DNA of 46,522 nt from Thermodiscus sp. (GTDB lineage: Archaea > Thermoproteota > Thermoprotei_A > Sulfolobales > Acidilobaceae). The DNA is taken from the NCBI GenBank assembly GCA_015523485.1, contig WAKH01000077.1:1-46522 (forward strand), written 5' to 3'. This document shows positions 8,515 through 16,899 of the stretch, piece by piece. The notes below the pieces were generated by a model, which did not search any database, was not told where the DNA came from, and saw nothing but the letters and a program-made list of their open reading frames with translations. The translations under genes and the position numbers were made by a program. The stretch's first letter is position 1, and every line of letters begins with the position of its first letter.

Positions 8515-9051
8515 ATGGAGACGAAACAACTAGGTTCAGTTAAACGAAGGAGGAATGTAATAGCAGCAGGAGTTATCTTCATAGTAGTAATATTAACTAT
8601 TGGATATATGAGTATCAGCCAGTCAAGCTACAAGAGCATTTCCGATCTAGCAGATGTTAACAAGAGAGTAAAGGTTACTGTCGAGGGGACCGTGGAACCA
8701 GTTCTAAAGGGCACATACACATTGATCGTGAATGGAAAAGAATACTATGTTGAAGGACACGGAAGCTATGGAGTAGCAACAGATAGTTCTGGCAAAGTCT
8801 ATGCCGTCTTTATCCTGTCAGGAGATAATTTCGCGGTTCTCGCCCTCTATGACGTAGGCGAGAACACCAGTGCATATCAATTAGGCTCTGGTCTCGCAAG
8901 CAATGTTGTTGTCAGTGGTATATACGATCCAACGATTAAAGCGGTACTTTCAGGGCCCGGAGGGAGTGTTGAGCTACCCTACCTAGAAGTGAGTGCTATT
9001 CTCAAAGGATGCCATAGTAGTTATGAGCAGGGTGTTGGAACTAGAGGCTAA
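8515..9051 (+). CDS. ccmE: Haem chaperone CcmE, CxxxY variant
   Basis: CcmE binds haem covalently and passes it to apocytochromes. The protein has a basic N-terminus (KRRR), one membrane anchor (residues ~14-33) and an exported OB-fold domain with VKVTVEGTV and VVVSGIYDP. The haem-binding motif is C166-H-S-S-Y170, so cysteine replaces the histidine of the HxxxY motif. This is the CcmE' form described for archaea and some sulfate reducers, in a System I variant without CcmH. The start is ATG 8515 after GAGGGGGAAG. It follows ccmC by 78 bases. Confidence 0.85.
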   Translation: METKQLGSVKRRRNVIAAGVIFIVVILTIGYMSISQSSYKSISDLADVNKRVKVTVEGTVEPVLKGTYTLIVNGKEYYVEGHGSYGVATDSSGKVYAVFILSGDNFAVLALYDVGENTSAYQLGSGLASNVVVSGIYDPTIKAVLSGPGGSVELPYLEVSAILKGCHSSYEQGVGTRG

Positions 9052-9187
9052 ACTGTATAATCTTATCCCCCCGTTCAGCTTTCTCAAATCCACTCCATAT
9101 ACCCATGCGAATATAGTTAAGCAAATAACTATCAGTATCCAATCTTCAAATATATGGATGTAAAAAGGGCCTCAATCACACGTATAT

Positions 9188-9928
9188 ATGCGGGCGGGCG
9201 TGTTAGGATTGCCGGGCTTCAGGGGCATAAAAGCTATAGTAGATTTCAACAATTGTACTCTACAGAATCTATTATCACACGCTGAGAGACTTAGAAAGGA
9301 GTCTAACCTAAGGATACACATCATTAGAGTCATAAGAGAAGATAACAGGTTACATGCATGGGTCCGTATCGCTGGAAGTAAGTCAGCAATGAGGAAACTT
9401 CTGCAGAAGATAGCCAAGACCCGCGAGTCCTACTATACAATAATTGGTGAAACATATGGAGGAACGATAGTTTACATAACAGTCCCCTCGAAAAGATGTG
9501 GAAGGTCTACAAGCTGTCCTTTAGCCAGTCCTTCTCCCAGGATTATACCCATATCAACTGTCATTCAAGACGGTAAAATGAAAGCCCTAGTAGTAGCATC
9601 CTCAAAGAAATCATTGGATGCCCTAGCTAAGAAAGGTTTCCAGCTAGAGGTAATCGTGGGTGATCACGAGTCTCAACAATCGCTCACCAATAGGCAAGAG
9701 GAGATATTGATGAAAGCTTTTATGATAGGTTACTATTCTTATCCACGAAACGCCGATTTAAAGGATCTAGCCAAGGCTACAGGATTATCGCTCTCAACGG
9801 TGGCTGAATTGATAAGGAAAGCTGAAATGAAACTGATTAAGAGATTCCTGCTGGAGGAGCTGCTGATCGCATATATACGTAGAGATAGTGATGGAAGTCG
9901 GGAGAGGATAGAGGATAATAGTTGCTGA
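9188..9928 (+). CDS. HTH regulator with C-terminal bacterioopsin-activator-type HTH domain
   Basis: The last third (residues ~165-222) reads LTNRQEEILMKAFMIGYY..PR, then LKDLAKATGLSLSTVAELIRKAE. That is the HTH_10/Bat domain common in archaeal regulators. The N-terminal ~160 residues form an alpha/beta sensor-like region with a CGRSTSC pair that could bind a metal or respond to redox state. The gene lies between the ccm genes and the Trx-CcdA fusion, so control of cytochrome or respiratory genes is a reasonable guess. Nothing in the sequence proves a target. The start is ATG 9188. Confidence 0.75.
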   Translation: MRAGVLGLPGFRGIKAIVDFNNCTLQNLLSHAERLRKESNLRIHIIRVIREDNRLHAWVRIAGSKSAMRKLLQKIAKTRESYYTIIGETYGGTIVYITVPSKRCGRSTSCPLASPSPRIIPISTVIQDGKMKALVVASSKKSLDALAKKGFQLEVIVGDHESQQSLTNRQEEILMKAFMIGYYSYPRNADLKDLAKATGLSLSTVAELIRKAEMKLIKRFLLEELLIAYIRRDSDGSRERIEDNSC

Positions 9929-9965
9929 GAGATTTCCAATTAACATTATTAAAAATAATTATATT

Positions 9966-11423
9966 CTAGTCTATTATAATTATGTTGAGTGAATATAGGA
10001 GAAGGATTAATCCCATTATACTCAATAATCCATAACTGTATTGTTGAGCTTTTTTACCTGCCATTTTGTTTAGGGTGGCCATCACTTTTTCATTACCTGT
10101 AGCCCATACTGCCAAGGCTATGGGAACCGAGATTCCTAGTGTAAATGAGGCTAGAGTAAGTAGACCTACTGTTAATTCGCTTCCAGCTATTAGTATCAGC
10201 GCACCTACGACGAGCGGAAAACTGCACTGAACCGCTAAAAGACCGTATAAGAAGCTGAATCCAACTATTCCTCTTTTGGTTAAGACTCCGATGTTAATGA
10301 ACGTAGGAACGCCTAGGACCCCTAGAATGCCAGCTGACAATAGTATCAAGGCAGCTGTTGGTAATAATATCCTGTTGACGGATGTCGTAATAGAACCTAG
10401 GACTAGGAAAAGTCCACCTATCATGAGTGCTCCTGCGGCTGTTGCTATCCCAGCTTTTACTGATGTTCCGGCTCCCAGGTTAGGCGTGCCCTCGCGGGAC
10501 ACCAGCATCGAGAGATACGCTAGGAGAACTGGAAATACGCACGGTGAGAACGCGGCAATCAAACCCGCTATTAGCGCGGTTGATACAGATGCTATTGCTC
10601 CGAGATTATAGCTTGATTCTTGCAATTCTACCTTTTCACCTGTTAACCCCGTTTGTATCGTTGCTGTTATTCCATCGAGCATAGATGCCATTTGTTCCGC
10701 CTCTGTAACTGATAGGTTTGGCACCATGCTTAGAATGATATTAACTAATGCACTCTTCCCACCAACATACTGTGATGGGGGAACGCCCTCTTCCAGACTC
10801 CTTCTGAGCAGGTTAGCTATTGTGTCATTACTTGAGTACACCCATTCCCTCAGATCTTCATTATTTAGCGATCTTGGTAACGTATGGCACTCCGTACAAG
10901 TTTCCTGCATTCTAACGAATACGTTCTCACTCAAACCCGATGAGGAAGTTGCCCACTCATACATTACATTAGTTATGTTGTTCCCCGTGAACGAACCTAC
11001 ATGACGGGCCACAGGTTTTCCATTTAGATACACAATGAATGTAGGCGTCTCCTCCACGCCATTATTTACGTAAATATCTATTGTTTCTTTACTAAGTTTC
11101 ACAACGTAGAATCTTATGGGGAGATCCGGGTTCCTCGCTAACTTACTCCAATACGGTTCCATTTGCTGGCATACTGGACACGTGTCGCTAGAGAACATAA
11201 TAGCTACTGGCTTGCTATTAGATAGCGCCTTGTCGAATTCTCCTTGACTTGTTATTATATAATCAACGTTACGACTTTCAACAAGCGAGAATGGATTGGC
11301 TTGTACTATGTAGAATAAGATTAGGCCTCCTATGATTACTGATACAAGGATTAGTATACCGGACTCCAAGCGCTCCCTGCTCCACGTATCCATTCTTAGT
11401 TTCCTAGGCAATACGCTCCCCAT
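9966..11423 (-). CDS. Membrane thioredoxin / monoheme c / CcdA fusion protein
   Basis: One 485-residue chain carries an N-terminal membrane anchor (residues 20-40), then an exported thioredoxin domain with CPVC at 81-84 and the cis-Pro TPTF at 125-128. Next is a small segment with a haem-attachment motif CTECH (175-179) and possible Met ligand M232 in a c-type-like helix. A CcdA/DsbD membrane domain completes it, with the paired cysteines C294 (FSPCVFP) and C399 (VQCSFP). CcdA moves electrons from cytoplasmic thioredoxin to exported thiol proteins. Here the target thioredoxin is fused in, so it probably keeps apocytochrome cysteines reduced. Domain order differs from bacterial DsbD, and the haem domain in between is unusual. 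The start follows no strong ribosome site. Confidence 0.85.
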   Translation of the reverse strand: MGSVLPRKLRMDTWSRERLESGILILVSVIIGGLILFYIVQANPFSLVESRNVDYIITSQGEFDKALSNSKPVAIMFSSDTCPVCQQMEPYWSKLARNPDLPIRFYVVKLSKETIDIYVNNGVEETPTFIVYLNGKPVARHVGSFTGNNITNVMYEWATSSSGLSENVFVRMQETCTECHTLPRSLNNEDLREWVYSSNDTIANLLRRSLEEGVPPSQYVGGKSALVNIILSMVPNLSVTEAEQMASMLDGITATIQTGLTGEKVELQESSYNLGAIASVSTALIAGLIAAFSPCVFPVLLAYLSMLVSREGTPNLGAGTSVKAGIATAAGALMIGGLFLVLGSITTSVNRILLPTAALILLSAGILGVLGVPTFINIGVLTKRGIVGFSFLYGLLAVQCSFPLVVGALILIAGSELTVGLLTLASFTLGISVPIALAVWATGNEKVMATLNKMAGKKAQQYSYGLLSIMGLILLLYSLNIIIID

Positions 11424-11508
11424 CCAGCCTGGTAGCTTAGCAATCTAATGTTGATAATGCCTAATCCATATATTTACGAATACTGTAATTACACAGGGAT
11501 GCAGCTAT

Positions 11509-12957
11509 TTACTTGCGAATAGACCTGTAGAGCCCGTATATTTTACATTTGGGGCAAAGCCAGATTTGCTCTTGCACCCACTTAGGTGCGCCTCTCCTCT
11601 TCAGGATTTCTTCAACGTGCCTTATCATCTTAAGACTCCCAATCGGTCTTCCACATAGTTTACATTTAGCAATTTTATCACTCGTTAGTGTTACCTTCTT
11701 ATCCAGTATATCATTATTATAGACATATTTTAGGTTGATTGCTTCGTGACTACAAGCCCATACGCATTCCCAACAGGCATCACAATATGCATGGTTAAAC
11801 CTCAATGAGATACTGTTTTCGGTGACTTCTAGTGCAAGGGCACCAGTAGGACACATGCTCGAGCAGGCATCGCACAGTAGACAACTATCCTGGTCTACAT
11901 TAACATAGCCAATTACGGGCGCATCAAATGCCAGGTTCTTTACTCCATACAATTCGGTTAGCATCCTCACCTGCGAAATCTTTCTAGATGGCAGCATCTT
12001 ACTACTCTTTGTTATTCCTTCACTATTGTTGAATAAAATTAATAAATCAACCAACTCATCAACATTTTCGGCTATGCCAACTGGTAGTCCAGAATAGTTT
12101 CTTAATTTATCTTTATTCCAAATCTTACTGTTATCATTATAAATCGCTATGCTAAAACCAGCTGCGAGTGACGCCACCAAATGAAAATCTGTGAAATGAT
12201 CTATTCGATCCAAGGTTACTAGTACAGCCGGATTGATTTTTTCCTTGTTTTCAAATAGTCCTCCAATTATAGATGATGCTTTCTTTTTGGATACAATAAT
12301 GAGGGTTAAGCTCCGCTTGGCCCTCATTCTTAGGTTATCAATAAAGTAGGTGTAAGAGGAGTTCTCGAATGCTGGCATATTGAGGAGTTGATGTGGACAA
12401 CTCCATAGGCAAATACCGCATGAGTCGCAGAGAACGGGATTAACTTTGGGTGGTTTGCCTCGTAGTGCTTCTTTTGGACACGATTCAATACAGAGGTTAC
12501 AGTTTGGGTGGGCTACGCATCTATCCTCCATTGTAATGTACGGTGCGGAATAGTATTTTGTTATACTTTTAATAGGATTAGTGATTAGGTCTCTCCTACT
12601 AACACGTTTCGATAAAGTGTATGATTTTGGTACTCTGTCAAGTTTAGTCATCATTATCATCAATAGTTTTGATAATAACAAGTCTGCGGCCGTTAATGCT
12701 GGTTCTGCTAATTCAAATTCTATGGGATCAACCGGGAAATATGCATATGGATTGACACCTTGTAGTTCGATTCTTTGGATTAGGTCGGTATAAGTTGACC
12801 ATGCTCCGCTATATAATCCCAATACTTTCATATTTTTAATAATATAATATAATATTTTTTCCTCTATTTTCTCGATTGGATAGAATTCAACTTGTACTGG
12901 CAAACTTCTAGTGTCAAGCCCGACATCTTCCTGGGCTATAATAATCATCCCTTCCAC
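11509..12957 (-). CDS. Cytoplasmic multi-cluster ferredoxin protein with C-terminal zinc-ribbon/rubredoxin-like site
   Basis: A 482-residue protein without signal peptide. Four [4Fe-4S] sites are visible. The first pair uses C147/C153/C156/C160 and C177/C180/C183/C187. The second pair uses C359/C362/C365/C369 and C392/C395/C398/C402. The C-terminus has CKLCG (432-436) and CPKC (468-471), which could bind zinc or one iron. The middle (~210-300) is an alpha/beta stretch without cysteines. Such proteins occur beside molybdopterin or cytochrome respiratory operons, where they may carry electrons or help mature enzymes. It is transcribed in the opposite direction from the tetraheme-cytochrome operon. 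I do not recognise an exact family. Confidence 0.72.
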   Translation of the reverse strand: MEGMIIIAQEDVGLDTRSLPVQVEFYPIEKIEEKILYYIIKNMKVLGLYSGAWSTYTDLIQRIELQGVNPYAYFPVDPIEFELAEPALTAADLLLSKLLMIMMTKLDRVPKSYTLSKRVSRRDLITNPIKSITKYYSAPYITMEDRCVAHPNCNLCIESCPKEALRGKPPKVNPVLCDSCGICLWSCPHQLLNMPAFENSSYTYFIDNLRMRAKRSLTLIIVSKKKASSIIGGLFENKEKINPAVLVTLDRIDHFTDFHLVASLAAGFSIAIYNDNSKIWNKDKLRNYSGLPVGIAENVDELVDLLILFNNSEGITKSSKMLPSRKISQVRMLTELYGVKNLAFDAPVIGYVNVDQDSCLLCDACSSMCPTGALALEVTENSISLRFNHAYCDACWECVWACSHEAINLKYVYNNDILDKKVTLTSDKIAKCKLCGRPIGSLKMIRHVEEILKRRGAPKWVQEQIWLCPKCKIYGLYRSIRK

Positions 12958-13154
12958 CTTATCGAGGCGATGTTACTCACTGCCCAATCATCGCGAGTAC
13001 TACTCATTACTATTACATGCTTGTAACGTATAGTCGACTCGTTTTAACCTATACATTGTTTGTTTTACATGATGTAACTATCACCGTAATTTTACGGGTC
13101 TTCCTTCTTTTTCTGATATTCCTATATGATCCTTTATTTGAGGCTGATCTTATC

Positions 13155-13862
13155 TTGACCGGATATACAATAAAAATAACATATAAAAACATAAAAATAT
13201 CGATAATCGCTGCTCTAGTAATGTTAACCCTAGCCTTACCACTAGCCAACGCAACCAGCACAGAAACAGGTGAAATCTACACTCTATATCCATGCTCAAA
13301 CTGCCACAGTAAGATAACAGTAACTGGAAACACTCATTGGAGCTACTTCCACGATGTAAACCTTACAGCTGGAGCACATAGCGGACTAATGTGCTCTAAC
13401 TGTCACGATCCCCAGTCCAATATGATGAACCTCGTGAACGGAGTCCCAATCGCCCTTATAGGTCTACATAACCAGTCCCAACTAATGGAAGTAAATACTC
13501 TCTGTGGAATATGCCATACGAAGGAATTCGAAGCATACAACCTGGGAGCACACGGTAACGTCACCTATGAATGCATCAACGGTACCTATATTGACGTAAA
13601 AGGTTACAATGGCGTAACCTACAGGCTACACCTCTGCGACAACTACTATAACCTGACAACAAAGCCAGCAAACCCATGTGTAACCTGCCACAACCCCCAT
13701 GAACCGACATACTACGCCTTAAGCGTTCTTCCACCGCCTAGCGACAGGGTCCCACCACCGGATGAGACAAACATATTGATAGGCGGCATATCAGTAGTGA
13801 TCACAGGTCTTTCGCTGATCTTCGCTGGACACCTCATTGCATCACGATCTCCTAGGAGGTGA
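13155..13862 (+). CDS. Membrane-anchored tetraheme cytochrome c
   Basis: Counted from TTG 13155, the protein has 235 residues: a signal peptide ending near ALPLANA, four haem motifs (CSNCH 47-51, CSNCH 80-84, CGICH 117-121, CVTCH 175-179) and a C-terminal membrane helix (210-228) followed by RSPRR. TTG 13155 is preferred over an open frame beginning at 13017 because it starts directly before the signal peptide and follows GAGG at 13140. C140 and C161 are extra and may form a disulfide. It is first in an operon of five respiratory genes. It likely passes electrons between the quinone-linked FeS/NrfD module and the octaheme enzyme, analogous to NrfH or HaoC but with the anchor at the opposite end. 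Confidence 0.82.
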   Translation: MTGYTIKITYKNIKISIIAALVMLTLALPLANATSTETGEIYTLYPCSNCHSKITVTGNTHWSYFHDVNLTAGAHSGLMCSNCHDPQSNMMNLVNGVPIALIGLHNQSQLMEVNTLCGICHTKEFEAYNLGAHGNVTYECINGTYIDVKGYNGVTYRLHLCDNYYNLTTKPANPCVTCHNPHEPTYYALSVLPPPSDRVPPPDETNILIGGISVVITGLSLIFAGHLIASRSPRR

Positions 13863-13868
13863 AAAGAA

Positions 13869-14912
13869 GTGAGTAATGGGAATGGAAAAAAGATAGATGA
13901 GGGAAGGAGGACAACATTAAAGCTACTTGCCCTAGCAGCTTTGCTCTCTACGGTAGACTTTGCAGTATTCGATAAGAGTGAGTTCAAAAAGATGCTTAGA
14001 AAGGTTGGCCTCGACGAGATACTCGGTGTAGCGGACGCTAGGCAGGGTCTCGGAGATTTCGAGCGAAGAGCCCTCGAGAAAGAAAAGATGCTAAAATCTC
14101 TGTGTGATCAAGCAGCTGAACAGCTATGTAGCGAGAAAGGAGAGACTAGCTCCGAATGCCTCCTAGCTAGAAAGAAATGCTCCAAGCTAGTAGTAAAATC
14201 AACTCCAGCCAGAGAGGGTAAGAGGTTCGCGATGGCACTTGACGTCGACAAGTGTATTGGATGTAGGAGATGTGAATATGCTTGCGTGATGGAGAATAAC
14301 ACTGTTAGAGACGCTGGTATGGACTGGATACGTATATATGAGGTTGACAGAGAGGCTGTAGAGCAGTTAGAGGGCGCTCGAGACGACTATCTTGTCGCAC
14401 CGAAACCAGGAAAAGTATATGTCCCAGTGGCATGTATGCACTGCGAAGATCCACCCTGTACAATGGTATGTCCTGTTGTTGCTACCTGGAAAGAGAAAGA
14501 TGGCATTGTCGTAATAGATTATGACAAGTGCATTGGATGTAAGTACTGTGTAGTAGCATGTCCATATGGTGCTAGGAGATTCAACCTGTTCAAACCGAAA
14601 CTTAACCCGCTTGACCTCAATCCAAACATGCATATCCTTGGCAATGTCCCGCGACCAGTCCATGTCGTAGAGAAGTGTACATGGTGTGTACAAAGAACCC
14701 GTGATGGCGGCATACCAGCTTGTGTGGAAGCATGTCCAGTTGGAGCAAGAGTGTTCGGAGACTTGAAGGACCCGGAGAGTCCAATAAGGAAGGTTATCGA
14801 AGAGTATGGCGTGTTCGTGCTAAAACCTGAGGCCGGAACCAATCCTCGCTTCTTCTACTTCTTCGGTGGAGCCAGAACCCCTCCAAGGAAATCGGAGGGT
14901 GGTGAAAAGTGA
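13869..14912 (+). CDS. Tat-exported 4x[4Fe-4S] electron-transfer protein (NrfC/DmsB/HybA family)
   Basis: Four ferredoxin-type clusters are visible. The cysteine sets start at C129 (CIGCRRCEYAC), C189 (CMHCEDPPCTMVCP), C221 (CIGCKYCVVACP) and C270 (CTWC..CVEAC). The N-terminus has a twin-arginine-like RRTTLKLLALAALL, so export to the outer face is likely. Between the signal and the first cluster is an inserted helix pair with C79, C87, C97 and C104. The start GTG 13869 follows AGGAGGTGA at the end of the cytochrome gene. The stop overlaps the NrfD gene by 4 bases, so subunits are translationally coupled. It should wire the NrfD quinone site to the cytochromes. Confidence 0.88.
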   Translation: MSNGNGKKIDEGRRTTLKLLALAALLSTVDFAVFDKSEFKKMLRKVGLDEILGVADARQGLGDFERRALEKEKMLKSLCDQAAEQLCSEKGETSSECLLARKKCSKLVVKSTPAREGKRFAMALDVDKCIGCRRCEYACVMENNTVRDAGMDWIRIYEVDREAVEQLEGARDDYLVAPKPGKVYVPVACMHCEDPPCTMVCPVVATWKEKDGIVVIDYDKCIGCKYCVVACPYGARRFNLFKPKLNPLDLNPNMHILGNVPRPVHVVEKCTWCVQRTRDGGIPACVEACPVGARVFGDLKDPESPIRKVIEEYGVFVLKPEAGTNPRFFYFFGGARTPPRKSEGGEK

Positions 14913-16162
14913 GTAAGGGTATAGGCGAGAAGGTGCTAGAAGCGGTTGACTCCCTAATCTACATATTCAGGGAAGGCGTGAAGGGCTCCAAGGCCTACAA
15001 ACTACTACTCGCGGGTCTCGGCATAATGGCCGTATATGGGATCTATCTATGGATATTCGTTCAACACGCACCAATCTTCCTTGGATCAGATAACGGCGGG
15101 CTCTACATGACAGGAGTGAATGAAGACGTTCCCTGGGGGCTCTACATATCATTCTTCACGTTTTGGGTCGGTGTCGCCGCATCCGCGGTAATCTTCAGCT
15201 TCGCGGGATACGTATTTGGCGATAAGGAATTCAAGAGGATAGTTCCGCTGGCCGAGGCGCAAGCTGTCGTAGCATTGATCATAACTGTTTGGGGTATTGT
15301 AGCCAACTTAGGCCATCCAGAGAGAGGTTTAATCTACATGCCGAGATTCGAGAACCTGCGAAGCATGCTGGATTGGGACTTCACAGTGATTTTCACCTAT
15401 ATGGGCCTCAACGCGATAGCGTTCGTATACACGATACACAAGTATAGGAGAGGAGAAGAAGTCCCATGGAAATTCCTAGTAATATTCATGATAGTCTCAA
15501 CGCCGTTCGCCATAGGAATACACACTGTAACGGCCTGGATCTTCCACGCACTAACAGCGAGGCCAGCACTTAACACCGCGTTACTAGCTCCTAGATTCAT
15601 AGCTACAGCATTCGCTAGTGGACCAGCATTGCTATTGATTGTCGTATATCTTGCTGAGAAATACACTGACTGGTTTAAGGTTGACCTAAAACTCTATCGG
15701 ACAACTTTGAACGTGATAGTAGTAGCGTTAGCAACAGGCCTCTTCTTCACACTAGCCGAGATACATGAGGCATTCTGGTATACAACCGAGCCTCTGAAGC
15801 GATCACAGCTTTTAGCAACATTCCTGGGAGGACCCAGCTTACTATTGACATTCATGATCTGGTTATGGATCGGTCTGGGAACAGCCGCAGCCTTACTAGG
15901 AATGGCTCCCCCGATGAGAAAGTCCAAGAAGAAAATCGTATATATAGCACTCCTCACGTTCATTGCGGTCTTCTCAGAGAAGACACTAAGCACGATCCTT
16001 CCCGGATTCATCATAAACCCGATACATGTTCCAGCAGAGTATCATATTACACCGATAGAGGTCTTCGTAGGTATAGGCATACACGCGACTGTGTTTATTT
16101 TATACGCGATTTTAATAAAGTCCTATCTTATTACTCTCAGGGCTAAGGGGGTGAATGTATAA
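14909..16162 (+). CDS. NrfD/PsrC-like quinone-interacting membrane subunit
   Basis: A 417-residue membrane protein with about ten hydrophobic segments. It carries the WGLYISFFTFWVG stretch in an early helix and the LGHPERG-type loop typical of the NrfD/PsrC/DsrP superfamily. These subunits exchange electrons between menaquinone and a partner FeS protein, and some contribute to proton translocation. It overlaps the FeS-protein gene upstream by 4 bases and abuts the monoheme cytochrome start downstream. The long N-terminal cytoplasmic segment (~30 residues) is basic. Quinone chemistry is family knowledge; direction of electron flow is inference. Confidence 0.88.
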   Translation: MSKGIGEKVLEAVDSLIYIFREGVKGSKAYKLLLAGLGIMAVYGIYLWIFVQHAPIFLGSDNGGLYMTGVNEDVPWGLYISFFTFWVGVAASAVIFSFAGYVFGDKEFKRIVPLAEAQAVVALIITVWGIVANLGHPERGLIYMPRFENLRSMLDWDFTVIFTYMGLNAIAFVYTIHKYRRGEEVPWKFLVIFMIVSTPFAIGIHTVTAWIFHALTARPALNTALLAPRFIATAFASGPALLLIVVYLAEKYTDWFKVDLKLYRTTLNVIVVALATGLFFTLAEIHEAFWYTTEPLKRSQLLATFLGGPSLLLTFMIWLWIGLGTAAALLGMAPPMRKSKKKIVYIALLTFIAVFSEKTLSTILPGFIINPIHVPAEYHITPIEVFVGIGIHATVFILYAILIKSYLITLRAKGVNV

Positions 16163-16777
16163 ATGGGTAAAATTCACTGGATAATTATAATAATGATAGT
16201 ATTGGGGGCATATGCATTTACGATAGCCCACTCGCAGCCATCAGAAGAGCAGGCTAGACAAGCATTCGAACAAAGCGGTTGCTACGGCTGCCACACAACC
16301 CACGAGTGGACTGACTTAACGGCAACTATAACGGATTGGGCTCACATGTATGACAGCTTGGATGAGGCTGCACAAAGCGTTGGATACTCGAGTTTCGATG
16401 ACCTCATGACAACAATGAAGGACTGGGCTGGTTTATATGGCGGCATTAGCGACCAACAATATCAAACTATATACGAATATTTCGTATATCTATTCAACTC
16501 TTCGAAACCAGCGCAACCAACTACCACTACAACAACCACAACACAGGCCACTGGCCAGGAAACCGTGACTGAGACTCTTACTATAACTAAGGAGAAGACG
16601 GTTACAGAGACGCAGAGCGTATATGTAGTTCTCAACGAGTCCAAAGTAGTAGAACGAACAGTCACGGAAAGTGTTCCGCCGGCAAAGCCGCCCAGTGCAT
16701 TCAACTACGCCGCTATTGTAGCAGCGATATTGGCACTGGCTGGTCTAGGCTACTTAATCTACATAATTAAAAAATAA
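16163..16777 (+). CDS. Membrane-tethered monoheme cytochrome c
   Basis: The 204-residue protein has an N-terminal signal sequence (residues 5-23), one haem motif C40-Y-G-C43-H44 and candidate Met ligands M82/M85. A linker begins with a run of threonines at about 119-128 and continues with Val/Thr/Glu-rich sequence. A C-terminal membrane helix (183-202) ends in IIKK. The haem domain is short, about 90 residues, as in class I c-type cytochromes. The Thr-rich linker probably lets the head swing between membrane complexes, and in archaea such linkers are often glycosylated. ATG 16163 follows directly on the NrfD stop. A T6 run starts right after the stop codon. Confidence 0.85.
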   Translation: MGKIHWIIIIMIVLGAYAFTIAHSQPSEEQARQAFEQSGCYGCHTTHEWTDLTATITDWAHMYDSLDEAAQSVGYSSFDDLMTTMKDWAGLYGGISDQQYQTIYEYFVYLFNSSKPAQPTTTTTTTTQATGQETVTETLTITKEKTVTETQSVYVVLNESKVVERTVTESVPPAKPPSAFNYAAIVAAILALAGLGYLIYIIKK

Positions 16778-16790
16778 TTTTTTATTAATA
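16778..16790 (+). terminator. T-rich archaeal-type terminator after the monoheme cytochrome
   Basis: TTTTTT at 16778-16783 followed by ATTAATA lies immediately after the stop codon at 16775-16777. U-rich runs without hairpins stop archaeal RNA polymerase. It would separate the four-gene unit from the octaheme gene, which has its own TATA box. Confidence 0.4.
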
Positions 16791-16822
16791 TTATGAATTA
16801 TATAACGTACATTTACGGTGTC

Positions 16823-16832
16823 ATATATAAAA
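16823..16832 (+). promoter_or_regulatory. TATA box of the octaheme cytochrome gene
   Basis: ATATATAAAA at 16823-16832 is a good archaeal TATA element. Initiation about 25 bases downstream gives a leader of roughly 45 bases that contains the GGGGG ribosome site just before ATG 16900. Confidence 0.5.
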
Positions 16833-16899
16833 TCAGTTCTACGAAGGTTATACTTAATCGAACATCAATATATGTGAATTCATACGTGGGGGCTGCATT

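Noticed and set aside
13017-13154. Upstream extension of the tetraheme cytochrome frame
   Set aside because: The added 46 residues would put a second hydrophobic stretch before the signal peptide. The GAGG at 13140 and TTG 13155 give a normal exported start.
16515-16545. ACTACC/ACAACC repeats in the monoheme gene as a regulatory repeat
   Set aside because: They encode the Thr-rich linker in frame and are explained by the protein.
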